7,137 bases of DNA. Origin: Actinomycetes bacterium (GTDB taxonomy: Bacteria; Actinomycetota; Acidimicrobiia; Acidimicrobiales; RAAP-2). The translations under genes were made by a program, and so were the position numbers. This document shows, piece after piece, positions 1 through 5,844 of this stretch (positions are counted from its first letter, which is position 1; each line of letters begins with the position of its first letter). The DNA lies in contig JAJZSX010000121.1 of the NCBI GenBank assembly GCA_021849435.1, forward strand, positions 1-7,137, in the 5' to 3' direction. Below the pieces are notes generated by a model, which searched no databases, was not told where the DNA came from, and saw only the letters and a program-made list of their open reading frames with translations.

Positions 1-107
1 ATCTTGTCACTTAATCATTTCGTGAATCCACCTCTTGCAGCTTGGCCACCGCTTCGATAGACGCGAGCACAAACGCACCCATCGGTACCGCCGCGGCGGG
101 CCAGGAA
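1..107. other. Left-edge sequence, no gene recognised
   Basis: This stretch lies downstream of the CsbD stop codon. On the minus strand a Shine-Dalgarno-like AAGAGGTGG (revcomp of about 31-39) precedes an ATG that reaches a stop after three codons, so it makes no credible gene here. A real minus-strand gene could begin beyond the left edge. No terminator hairpin was evident. Confidence 0.4.
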
Positions 108-332
108 CTACGGGCGACGCGAATCACCCTTGGTTTTGTCAATGATCTTGCCGGCCTTCTTCTCCGCTGACTTGGCCACCTTCTCGACAGCGCCTTCAAC
201 GCGGCCAATCTTTTCTTTGGCCTCGCCAATTCGACGGTCAGACTTGCCCTTGGACTCAAGCTTCTTGTTATTGGTGAGGACCCCTACGACCTCTTCTACT
301 TGGCCCTTCACCTTCTTGGCTTTTCCTGCCAT
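108..332 (-). CDS. CsbD-like small stress protein
   Basis: A 74-residue, very hydrophilic, lysine- and glutamate-rich protein. It opens MAGKAKKVKGQVEEVVG and carries a second GEAKEKIGRVEGAVEKV unit, the K-x-KG-x-x-E/GEAKEK pattern of the CsbD family. CsbD proteins are short and probably helical. They are often induced under general stress in Bacillus and relatives, and their molecular role is not established. No signal peptide or membrane segment is present, so it is probably cytoplasmic. The ATG at 332 is chosen over an upstream in-frame ATG (371) because GAGAGGTGG sits about five bases before it on the minus strand and because family members begin at this point. The stop is TAG. It is transcribed away from the decayed zone on its right and has no operon partner in the window. 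Confidence 0.85.
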   Translation of the reverse strand: MAGKAKKVKGQVEEVVGVLTNNKKLESKGKSDRRIGEAKEKIGRVEGAVEKVAKSAEKKAGKIIDKTKGDSRRP

Positions 333-744
333 AACCCACCTCTCTCTTTGCTCGCGAAGATCAGCACTCACATTGATCTGACCACGCCGCTAGTCGGGCC
401 GTACTTGAGATAAGACTCTGTGCCGCGCCGACGACATTCCAATCAGCTACTTCGTCAATGGCCGTCGGCGTATGTGTACGAAAAACGGTCGTGACTCCCC
501 GAGTTGCGGAGGTGCGGGACACGATCATCCACGCGGTAGATGGAGTTGTCAGCATCCGTTCATCACGATCCATCGCGTACCTCCAGGTCACGTGCCCGTC
601 ACTCCAGTGGGCGAAAACATCAATGAACGGAATCGCTCTCAGACTCGACTCTAGGAGAGGAACGCCACCACCACCAATGCCCTTCTCCCTAAAGGGTTTC
701 GACCCATCTCCTCACTGCGAGCACCGGTTCAGTTGCGGCTCCCA
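333..744. other. Intergenic block, no recognisable gene
   Basis: About 410 bases between csbD and the first recognisable transposase traces. A plus-strand frame (458 onward) and a minus-strand frame (about 708 to 361) are both open for more than 80 codons. Neither translation shows a family I recognise, and codon third positions look unselected in both. The csbD promoter must lie in the left part, but I could not pick a convincing -35/-10 pair. Its position next to IS30 remains suggests older mobile or host debris. Confidence 0.45.
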
Positions 745-1128
745 CCTGTTCGAACTGGTGATCTCCTCAGGCGGCCACTCTCTGTCGTGCTGGTGCGCGA
801 TTTGTTGGCCAATACACGATCATCCCACCACGCTGGTGCGCTCGATCACCTGGGACCAGGGAACAGAGATGGCGCGTCACAAGAAGTTCACCGTTGACAC
901 CGGAGTTCAGGTCAACTTCTGCGACCCCAACAGCCTCGGCAACGTGGGTCGAACGAGAACATGAACGGTCTCCTTCGGCAATACATGCCCAAGAGCACCG
1001 ACTTGTCAGTTCACAGCGCGGAGGACCTCGAGGCGATCGCCCGCAGTCTCAACGAACGACCGCGCAAGACGCTGGGATATATGACACCATCGGAGAACCT
1101 TGCCGAGCTTATTGCGCTGACCGCTTGA
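745..1128 (+). pseudogene. IS30-family transposase, C-terminal remnant
   Basis: This is the end of a DDE transposase of the IS30 family, which cuts and joins IS ends in the cell. The clear part starts near 832 with VRSITWDQGTEMARHKKF, carrying the second catalytic Asp (WDxGxEM), and continues through VDTGVQVNFCDPNS. The frame then shifts by one base near 934-937. It resumes as RQRGSNENMNGLLRQY, which carries the catalytic Glu, and runs to PRKTLGYMTPSENLAELIALTA and a TGA at 1126-1128. The usual SPWQRGSNEN sequence shows that one base is missing and that the Trp codon now reads Arg. Traces between 745 and 830 (such as GSHLFE and SVVLVR in different frames) may be the preceding RNase H-fold core, but are weak. 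The N-terminal helix-turn-helix and first Asp are absent, so it cannot be active. No terminal inverted repeat was found. Confidence 0.85.
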
Positions 1129-1392
1129 ATCCGCCCGTGCCACGCGTGTGGTCACGTCCAAGACATTGGCTGGTTGGAGCACTGGACCTGTGAAGAGTGC
1201 AACTCTTCACATCAGCGCGATGACAACGCAGCAATTAATCTCGCCCGTTGGGCGAGCCGGGGCTCAGTTGGAGCCCCGGTGAAGCGTGGAGCCGAACGTC
1301 AGACTGGGGTTCTCTCAGCGGCTGGCGATGACACGCGAAAGGGAAGTCCGGCGTTAGTCGGGCCGAACAACTCCGTGAGGAGTGCAGCATGA
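1129..1392 (+). pseudogene. TnpB (IS200/IS605 OrfB) C-terminal remnant
   Basis: TnpB is the RNA-guided RuvC nuclease of IS200/IS605-type elements. Only the tail survives, in the same frame as the IS30 stop just before it. It reads PCHACGHVQDIGW, then WTCEECNSSHQRDDNAAINL. The two CxxC pairs (1138-1149 and about 1189-1200) form the zinc finger, and the Asp in RDDNAAINLA is the usual third RuvC catalytic residue. A basic tail (APVKRGAERQTG) follows to a TGA at 1390-1392, typical of this family in actinobacteria. RuvC-I, RuvC-II and the N-terminal half are missing, and no start codon belongs to it, so it is non-functional as a nuclease. The break falls at the first codon after the IS30 transposase stop. 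The RNA-level structure of this tail may survive (see the hairpins). Confidence 0.87.
1241..1279 (+). other. Tandem hairpins in TnpB tail, possible omega-RNA remnant
   Basis: Two adjacent perfect inverted repeats. TCGCCC-GTT-GGGCGA (1241-1255) has a 6-bp stem. CCGGGGCTC-AGTTG-GAGCCCCGG (1257-1279) has a 9-bp stem with a 5-base loop. A third, smaller one, ACTCC-GTGA-GGAGT, lies at 1370-1383. In TnpB systems the guide (omega) RNA overlaps the 3' end of tnpB and is strongly folded, so these are reasonable scaffold stems. That they belong to such an RNA is inference; the hairpins themselves are visible. Confidence 0.55.
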
Positions 1393-1521
1393 GTGGACTC
1401 ACTAGAGATCACTCAGTTGCAACGGATCGAGCACTCACCCGTCAGCGACCAGGTGGGCTAATTCGTTGTCGTCTTTCGCGGCCCCGACAACATCCAGCTC
1501 GAGTTCGTGAGCATGGGATAG
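1393..1521 (+). pseudogene. VOC/glyoxalase-family protein, C-terminal remnant
   Basis: In frame 1 directly after the tnpB stop, the sequence reads LQRIEHSPVSDQVG, a stop, then FVVVFRGPDNIQLEFVSMG and a TAG (1519-1521). The pattern I-x-H-S-P-x-x-D, then V-V-x-F-R-D-P-D-N-I-Q-L-E-F, is the ending of vicinal-oxygen-chelate proteins (glyoxalase/bleomycin-resistance superfamily). The Glu in IQLEF is the usual metal ligand of the last beta strand. The internal TAA at 1459-1461 stands where a Tyr or similar residue is expected, and the Asp of RDPDN is Gly. Only about 40 codons remain and no start is present, so this is a broken gene end. The similarity is recognised by eye; the exact 5' limit is uncertain. 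Confidence 0.7.
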
Positions 1522-1560
1522 CGCCTCGGCGCAGCGACCCGCGAGGGGCCATTGTGGCGC

Positions 1561-2265
1561 TCACCCGGCCAAAGTCATTTGAAACGTCAAGTACTCGACG
1601 TCCAGCGCGTCGCGCGTCAATGTTCTTCTCGCCACCACTTCTGCGCTGAGGCCCGCACCGTCGGCGAGTCGGAGAAAGTACTCGAGGTCGCCGCTCGTGC
1701 CAAAGAACATGAGCAGCCGCCCCCCGGGGCGAAGATGCGACGCCACCTGATCGAAGAAGGTTGTCAGCGTCCGATAGCCGTGATCGGTGATCGCACTCTC
1801 GAGGAGATCGCGCGCGGGGAACCAGCGAAACGGGGGATCGAAGATGATCAGATCGAAGGACTCCGGAACCTCGCCAAAGACATCCGAATGGCGAAACTCG
1901 ACCCGATCGGCGAGCCCGTTCGTGTACGCGTTCGTCACCGCCGCCTCGATGGCAGCGGCGTTGGTGTCGACGCCGACGACCCGCGACGCGATGGACGCGG
2001 CGAGCAGGGCGTTCACGCCGCAGCCGGTCCCCATGTCGAGCACGTGATCGTCGGGGCGCACCACCGCGAGGACGTGCTCACCCAGGAGATGCGACATACC
2101 CGTGATGGGCTGGACGCTCGCCGGCACCCAGAGGTCAAGTCCGAGGTACGTAAAGCGCTGGCCGGTACCGGCCTCACGCTTCATCGCGACGTAGGCGTCA
2201 TCGTGCCATCGTGCGATGGCCGCTGCTCGCTCGCCTGACATGTTCGGGATGTGCTCGTCAGGCAC
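1561..2265 (-). CDS. Class I SAM-dependent methyltransferase
   Basis: A 234-residue methyltransferase of the small-domain (MTS, RsmC/PrmC-like) type, probably cytosolic, that moves a methyl group from S-adenosylmethionine to an unknown substrate. Motif I is VLDMGTGCGVNALLAA (residues 75-90). The acidic end of strand 2 is VVGVD (D100). Motif IV is DLIIFDPPF (138-146), where D-P-P-F matches the [N/D]PP[Y/F] signature of N-methyltransferases acting on bases or glutamine. GGRLLMFFGT (181-190) is strand 5. The leader (residues 30-60, with TYLGLDLWV) is not a known RNA-binding domain. The GTG start at 2265 is preferred over the ATG at 2241 because GGGAG lies seven bases upstream; the ATG has no such site. 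It overlaps the oxidase gene by 8 nt, so the two are probably translationally coupled. Its substrate may be linked to the oxidase product, but a housekeeping role is equally possible. Confidence 0.85.
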   Translation of the reverse strand: MPDEHIPNMSGERAAAIARWHDDAYVAMKREAGTGQRFTYLGLDLWVPASVQPITGMSHLLGEHVLAVVRPDDHVLDMGTGCGVNALLAASIASRVVGVDTNAAAIEAAVTNAYTNGLADRVEFRHSDVFGEVPESFDLIIFDPPFRWFPARDLLESAITDHGYRTLTTFFDQVASHLRPGGRLLMFFGTSGDLEYFLRLADGAGLSAEVVARRTLTRDALDVEYLTFQMTLAG

Positions 2266-3850
2266 GCGACGACTCCCGGAGCGGAATCGATTGGGCGAAG
2301 CGAAAGACGTCGTCAGGATCGGCCCAGCTCTTCACCCGGCTGAGGCGCGCGACGTGGTCGCCGTAGTACGCGTCGAGCCAGCCCTCGAGGGTGGGGTCGA
2401 TGTAGTTGACGTAGGCGCCGTCGATCGGCTCGAAGACGTGGGCCGCGAGCTCGTCTAGCCACTCGTCACCGGCGGCCACCTGCGCGCGAGACGAGTAGGT
2501 GGACCACGAGTGCGTTGCCTGGATGCCGGCGATGGCCAAACGGTGGGCGAAGGCGGTCGCGTCGGCGCTCACGCCCGAGACGGCCCCGCCGAGGGCGTCG
2601 AAGGTGAGCGCAGCGCCTAGGTCGGGACTGCGCCCGGCGAGCTGCTCGAGTGAGCTCAGCGCGTTCTCGACACGCGCGGCACTCCACGGTGCGACCACGA
2701 AACTCGACTTGGCGTGAAAGGCCGCGCGGCTGAGGACGCCTGCGCCGTAGCCCCTTAGGTGACACGCGGCGATCGAGAGCGAGCTGCAGCCCGCCTCGAT
2801 GGCCATCGCCGCGAGGTAGTCGTCGCCGCCCACGAAGCGCGAGGTCGGTGACGCGCCAGTCTGGGTGATGAAGGATTTGAGGAGTTGATCAAGGCTCGAC
2901 GTCGAGCCGCACCAGAGGCCGCTCACCGTGACGCCGAGCCCGTCGACGCCGGCGCTCTCGAGGACGCAGTTTGCCCAGAGGTCGTCGCTCTGTTGGGGCA
3001 GCCACGACATCCACGCCATCAGGACATCGCGAGCCGTCGACCACTCAAAGCGCAGGCTGAAGAGAGCCATCGGGGGAATCTCATGCGTGGAAAAGGTCAG
3101 TTGCGTCGTTACGCCGAAGTTGCCACCGCCACCACCGCGCTGGGCCCAGAGGAGTTCGGGGTGGGTGGCGTCGTTCACCGTGAGAGTCGTCGAGTCGGCG
3201 AGCACCGTTGTCGTCTCGACGAGGCTGTCACACGTGAGCCCGTAGCGACGGGCCAATACGCCGACACCACCGCCGAGGGTGAGTCCAGCCACGCCCACAC
3301 TCGGGCATGAGCCCGCCGGCACGAGGCGTCGGTTCTCGGCGAGCGTGTCGTAGAGGTCGATGAGGCGTGTTCCCGCACCGACGATGACGCGCGAGCAAGA
3401 GCCGTCGACTCGCACCCGAGCGAGGGGACTCACGTCGATGACCAGCCCGTCGTTACAGGAGTAGCCAGCGTAACTGTGGCCGCCCGAGCGGGCGGTCACG
3501 GCGATCGAGTGCTCGCGCGTGAAAGCGAGGCAGCGCGCCACGTCATCGTTGGACGCGCAGTAGGCGACTGCCATGGGATGCGCGGGCGCCACCGCGACGT
3601 CGTAGAGAAGACGACTCTGGGCGTAGGCGGCGTTACCGGGACGAATTAGGTTGCCGCGTAGGGAGCGGGCCAGTCGTCGCCAGTCGAGGTCGCTGGCCGG
3701 GCGACCCGCCGCGGTCGTCGTGGGGCTCGGCGTGGGCGTCGACGTCGATGGGGTACAGCCCGTGAGGGCGGTGCCCGCCGCCACGGCGAGTCCGAGTACC
3801 CCCCAGGATGCCCCCCGCCGGAGGAACTGACGGCGGGTCGGCGCGTCCAT
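2258..3850 (-). CDS. Tat-exported lipoprotein FAD-linked oxidase, BBE family
   Basis: A 530-residue flavoprotein oxidase of the PCMH/BBE family, which oxidises alcohols, sugars or alkaloid-like amines with O2 or another acceptor. The N-terminus has a twin-arginine motif TRRQFLR (5-11), a hydrophobic stretch, and a lipobox ALTGC with C32, followed by a Thr/Ser/Pro linker to about residue 48. The mature enzyme should therefore sit lipid-anchored outside the membrane, exported folded. ARSGGHSYAG gives the His (H125) and AGSCPSVGVAGLTLGGG the Cys (C182) that tether FAD at two points in glucooligosaccharide-oxidase-type enzymes. The C-terminal BBE segment reads AYVNYIDP (479-486), then DAYYG, RLSRVK and DPDDVFRF. 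The length is normal for the family plus the signal region. The ATG at 3850 lacks a Shine-Dalgarno site but has TATCGT six bases upstream. It is the first gene of a pair with the methyltransferase. The substrate cannot be read from sequence. Confidence 0.93.
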   Translation of the reverse strand: MDAPTRRQFLRRGASWGVLGLAVAAGTALTGCTPSTSTPTPSPTTTAAGRPASDLDWRRLARSLRGNLIRPGNAAYAQSRLLYDVAVAPAHPMAVAYCASNDDVARCLAFTREHSIAVTARSGGHSYAGYSCNDGLVIDVSPLARVRVDGSCSRVIVGAGTRLIDLYDTLAENRRLVPAGSCPSVGVAGLTLGGGVGVLARRYGLTCDSLVETTTVLADSTTLTVNDATHPELLWAQRGGGGGNFGVTTQLTFSTHEIPPMALFSLRFEWSTARDVLMAWMSWLPQQSDDLWANCVLESAGVDGLGVTVSGLWCGSTSSLDQLLKSFITQTGASPTSRFVGGDDYLAAMAIEAGCSSLSIAACHLRGYGAGVLSRAAFHAKSSFVVAPWSAARVENALSSLEQLAGRSPDLGAALTFDALGGAVSGVSADATAFAHRLAIAGIQATHSWSTYSSRAQVAAGDEWLDELAAHVFEPIDGAYVNYIDPTLEGWLDAYYGDHVARLSRVKSWADPDDVFRFAQSIPLRESSRA

Positions 3851-3856
3851 GGGCTG

Positions 3857-3862
3857 ACGATA
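3857..3862 (-). promoter_or_regulatory. Candidate -10 element, leaderless oxidase gene
   Basis: On the minus strand TATCGT is followed by six bases (CAGCCC) and the ATG at 3850. The TANNNT -10 form at this distance puts the transcript start at or next to the start codon. No Shine-Dalgarno sequence and no good -35 are visible. Confidence 0.45.
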
Positions 3863-3921
3863 GCGCGGGTCGGTAAGTGTCGCGCCCCGCTGGACACGTC
3901 AAGAGTGATGAGAGGAGACCC

Positions 3922-4668
3922 ATGAGCGAGGTCATCGAGGGCGAACGGAATCGTGCGACGATTCCCTGGAGTATCGCGTCGGCGGTCGTTGTGGCCGTGG
4001 CGCTGATCGTGAGTGCGGTTGTTCTGCGCCATCCCACATCTGCGACGTCACCCGCGACGATCACCGTCACGGGCAGCGGAACGGCGCAAGGGGCGCCCGA
4101 CACCCTGAGCTACCAGATCGGAGTCAACTCGACGGCCGCCACGGTGGCGGCTGCTCTGGAGGAGAACAACTCTCGGGTGGGTGCTCTCGAATCCTCTCTC
4201 GTCGCCAACGGAATCGCCCGAAAGGATATGCAGACGACGGGTCTTAACATCTCGACCAACACGAATTCCTCGGGCGTCGTCACCGGCTTTACCGTCAGTG
4301 ACGTCCTGAGTGTCGTGACCCATCGTCTGGCGAGCGCAGGTCGGACCCTGGACGCCGCGGTGCGCGTTGCCGGCAACGGGGCTCAGCTCTACGGAGTCAC
4401 GTTCTCGTTGTCGAATCAGTCACGGGTTCTCGCCGCAGCGCGGGGGGACGCAATGAGGAACGCACGTACCGCGGCGGGCGAGTACGCGAGCGCCGCCGGC
4501 GCGAGTGTCCGGCGAGTCATCAAGATCTCCGAGCAGAACACTGCGTCGCCGCTGCCCTACGCTGTTTACGGCACCGGGTTCTCGGCGGCCAAGTCGTCGG
4601 TGCCCCTCCAGCGAGGCACCACGAGGGTCAATGCTCTCGTGGTGGTTGTCTACGCGTTGAATGGCTGA
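3922..4668 (+). CDS. Membrane-anchored SIMPL (DUF541) domain protein
   Basis: A 248-residue protein with a short cytoplasmic start, one hydrophobic segment (about residues 16-35, with VVVAVALIVSAVVL), and an extracytoplasmic SIMPL domain from about 46 to the end. The domain begins TITVTGSGTAQGAPDTL, the usual opening strand, and contains GIARKDMQTTGLNIS, where the family has D-[ILM]-x-T-x-x-[LF]. The segment AARGDAMRNARTAAGEYA (about 172-189) is the conserved helix that follows the second strand set. SIMPL proteins occur in envelope or periplasmic settings; BP26 of Brucella forms channel-like assemblies, but no general function is agreed. The ATG at 3922 is chosen over an upstream GTG at 3877 because GAGGAG lies just before it. 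The gene diverges from the oxidase (71-bp gap) and converges with psiE, overlapping its end by 41 nt. Confidence 0.9.
   Translation: MSEVIEGERNRATIPWSIASAVVVAVALIVSAVVLRHPTSATSPATITVTGSGTAQGAPDTLSYQIGVNSTAATVAAALEENNSRVGALESSLVANGIARKDMQTTGLNISTNTNSSGVVTGFTVSDVLSVVTHRLASAGRTLDAAVRVAGNGAQLYGVTFSLSNQSRVLAAARGDAMRNARTAAGEYASAAGASVRRVIKISEQNTASPLPYAVYGTGFSAAKSSVPLQRGTTRVNALVVVVYALNG
4617..4644. terminator. Hairpin in convergent gene overlap, possible bidirectional terminator
   Basis: CACCACGAG (4617-4625) and CTCGTGGTG (4636-4644) form a perfect 9-bp stem around a 10-base loop. It lies inside both coding ends: the psiE stop (4628-4630) is in the loop and the SIMPL stop comes 22 bases after the stem. 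There is no long T-run on either strand, so it may act as a weak, U-poor terminator or a 3' stabiliser rather than a classic intrinsic terminator. Confidence 0.5.
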
Positions 4669-5146
4669 CCCGACCCTCGTCGCGGTGCTGGGCGAAGCGC
4701 AAGATGAGCAAGCCGAAGAGCAAGGAGACGACGACGCCCACACCGACGCCCAGCGAGATCAACGTGTTACGGAAGTCGAGTCCGGACAACGACGTGTCCA
4801 ACGTGAGGTGGGCGGAGGCGCTGAGGATATCTCGCACGCCCGCGAGGATGCCGATTACGACAAAGGGACGGACCGGAAAGGTGAAGGACCGCAGGTTGCC
4901 GAAGACGGTGTGGGCGATGTCAATCAAGATGATCACCACGAGAATGCCGTCGATGGCGGTCACCACTGCTTGTGGCACGGCGGAGTTGACCCGCATGAAG
5001 TCCACGATGGTGCGCACGAGCACGTCGCCGGCAACGATCAGGAGGCTCAGTACGATCGAGTACTCGATGATGGACATCAACAGCTTGATCACCGAGTCAG
5101 GCCCTCTGGGTCGGGTCTTGGCGTTGGTCGGTTTCACGTCGGCCAC
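4628..5146 (-). CDS. PsiE-family inner membrane protein
   Basis: A 172-residue membrane protein matching the phosphate-starvation-inducible PsiE family, whose biochemical role is unknown. Four hydrophobic segments are visible at about residues 22-46, 60-80, 95-110 and 128-150. The family-like run RPFVVIGILAGVRDIL (93-108), with its conserved Arg after an Ile/Leu-rich strand, follows the loop between TM2 and TM3. Both tails are polar and basic, so both ends are probably cytoplasmic. The start is GTG at 5146; an ATG at 5151 is in another frame. There is no strong Shine-Dalgarno site, but TAGGGT lies exactly six bases upstream. No Pho-box direct repeats were recognised, so phosphate control is not supported here. 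The last 41 nt overlap the SIMPL gene tail to tail, so each transcript carries antisense to the other's end. Confidence 0.85.
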   Translation of the reverse strand: MADVKPTNAKTRPRGPDSVIKLLMSIIEYSIVLSLLIVAGDVLVRTIVDFMRVNSAVPQAVVTAIDGILVVIILIDIAHTVFGNLRSFTFPVRPFVVIGILAGVRDILSASAHLTLDTSLSGLDFRNTLISLGVGVGVVVSLLFGLLILRFAQHRDEGRVSHSTRRQPPREH

Positions 5147-5152
5147 CCCATG

Positions 5153-5158
5153 ACCCTA
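5153..5158 (-). promoter_or_regulatory. Candidate -10 element, leaderless psiE-like gene
   Basis: Minus-strand TAGGGT, then CATGGG, then the GTG start at 5146. The spacing equals that of the oxidase and MFS genes. AGGG inside this hexamer could instead serve as a weak ribosome binding site seven bases from the GTG. Confidence 0.4.
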
Positions 5159-5199
5159 GCGGCGCGCGGTGGCCACGTCCTCTCGCGGGCGGGCAAATG

Positions 5200-5738
5200 G
5201 GTGTAAATCGAGCTGTCTCGTCGAGGAGGGTCGTCACAGCGCGGGTCATCTGAGGGGTCGTGGCGAGGGCACTTTAGACGCTCGGCACCTCGGACAGGCC
5301 GACCGCGACATCGCCTCACGTCGGTCATCTTGGGCGCACTCGGGACAGTCTTGTAGTGCTGGGCGGCACGGGTGCTGTGAGCGACCCTGTAGCAGACGAT
5401 GCCCGCCGCTTTGCCGCGCCACTTTTGATGGAGGAAGTCGGCGTCCTTTGTCGCGGCGATGTAGCTGTGGTTGCGTTCGAGCAGCACGAAGTTCACGGCC
5501 TCGTCGCGGCGCATCGTCGCCGACTAGCGGCGCGTGTGTTCGCGCCCGTAGTTGACCAGAGATGGCTGGCGCGCTCATCAAGCAGTGGCAGGTTCGTCTG
5601 GGCAAGATCGATCAACTCGACATCGAAGTCTGATCGCGCGCTCGCCACGTCGCTGGCCCAGCGGGCTATGGCTTCTCCCGCCCACACGGGTCGCCTGCTG
5701 CCGAGGATGCTTTGGAGGCGGATCCGAGTGTTAGACAT
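5200..5738 (-). pseudogene. NADPH-dependent FMN reductase, multiply disrupted
   Basis: This is a flavodoxin-fold reductase of the NADPH-dependent FMN reductase/azoreductase type, now broken. The first part, from ATG 5738, shows ILGSRRP (usually GSTRPGR, the FMN-phosphate loop), GEAIARWASD and IDLAQTNLPLLDE. After a frameshift near 5550 it continues as NYGREHTRR, a TAG (5524-5526) where the family has Trp, then SATMRRDEAVNFVLLERNHSY (family: F-V-x-P-E-Y-N-H-S) and DFLHQKWRGKAAG. A second shift near 5310 returns to the first frame: DVAVGLSEVPSV, a TAA (5274-5276), then MTRAVTTLLDE, close to the usual C-terminal helix. The lesions are two indels and two stops. Sequencing error cannot explain all of them easily, so true decay is likely. 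Its start faces the TetR gene, the usual layout of a regulator and its target. The 3' limit is approximate. Confidence 0.85.
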
Positions 5739-5752
5739 AGACCCTTACTCGA

Positions 5753-5766
5753 CCAGGTACACCTAG
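5753..5766. promoter_or_regulatory. Candidate TetR operator palindrome
   Basis: CCAGGTACACCTAG is an imperfect inverted repeat (C-x-AGGT-xx-ACCT-x-G, 10 of 14 positions symmetric). It sits 15 bp before the reductase start in the 106-bp divergent gap shared with the tetR gene. TetR-family dimers bind such palindromes in this position. This is inferred from symmetry and place only. Confidence 0.35.
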
Positions 5767-5830
5767 ATCGGCGATTAGGGCGAAATAAGAGTCGATTTAC
5801 ACTCCAATTTCCCTGGGATGGAACTCTCGG

Positions 5831-5836
5831 TACACT
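5831..5836 (+). promoter_or_regulatory. Candidate -10 element of tetR gene
   Basis: TACACT fits TANNNT and ends eight bases before the ATG at 5845, so the transcript would have almost no leader. A second TACACT lies at 5798-5803. No good -35 or Shine-Dalgarno sequence accompanies it. Confidence 0.35.
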
Positions 5837-5844
5837 GCCCAGTA

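Noticed and set aside
361..708. Long minus-strand open frame opposite the decayed zone
   Set aside because: No recognised family, no ribosome binding site at its ATG codons, and mixed third codon positions; such frames are common by chance in GC-rich DNA.
680..760. tRNA-like bits (GTTTCGACCC, GTTCGAAC)
   Set aside because: No cloverleaf can be built around them; acceptor and anticodon arms are missing.
458..964. A 168-codon plus-strand open frame taken as a gene
   Set aside because: Only its last 45 or so codons match anything (the IS30 tail). The first two-thirds have no recognisable domain, and the frame ends by a frameshift inside the transposase.
391..1365. 11-bp direct repeat TAGTCGGGCCG at 391-401 and 1355-1365 as ends of the mobile-element zone
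   Set aside because: Several 11-bp repeats are expected by chance in 7 kb, and the second copy lies inside the tnpB tail rather than at an element end.
1521..1532. GCGC-CTCG-GCGC hairpin as terminator of the methyltransferase gene
   Set aside because: Only a 4-bp stem, no T-run, and about 30 bases past the stop; too weak to call.
1389..1649. Plus-strand frame starting at the tnpB stop
   Set aside because: It is out of frame with the VOC-like sequence and gives a low-complexity Arg-rich product.
1552..2238. 228-codon plus-strand frame over the methyltransferase
   Set aside because: Mirror frame of a clear methyltransferase on the minus strand; the product is Arg/His/Asp-rich with no domain.
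4661..5206. 181-codon plus-strand frame over psiE
   Set aside because: Antisense shadow of a four-helix membrane protein; very rich in Asp, His and Gly without structure.
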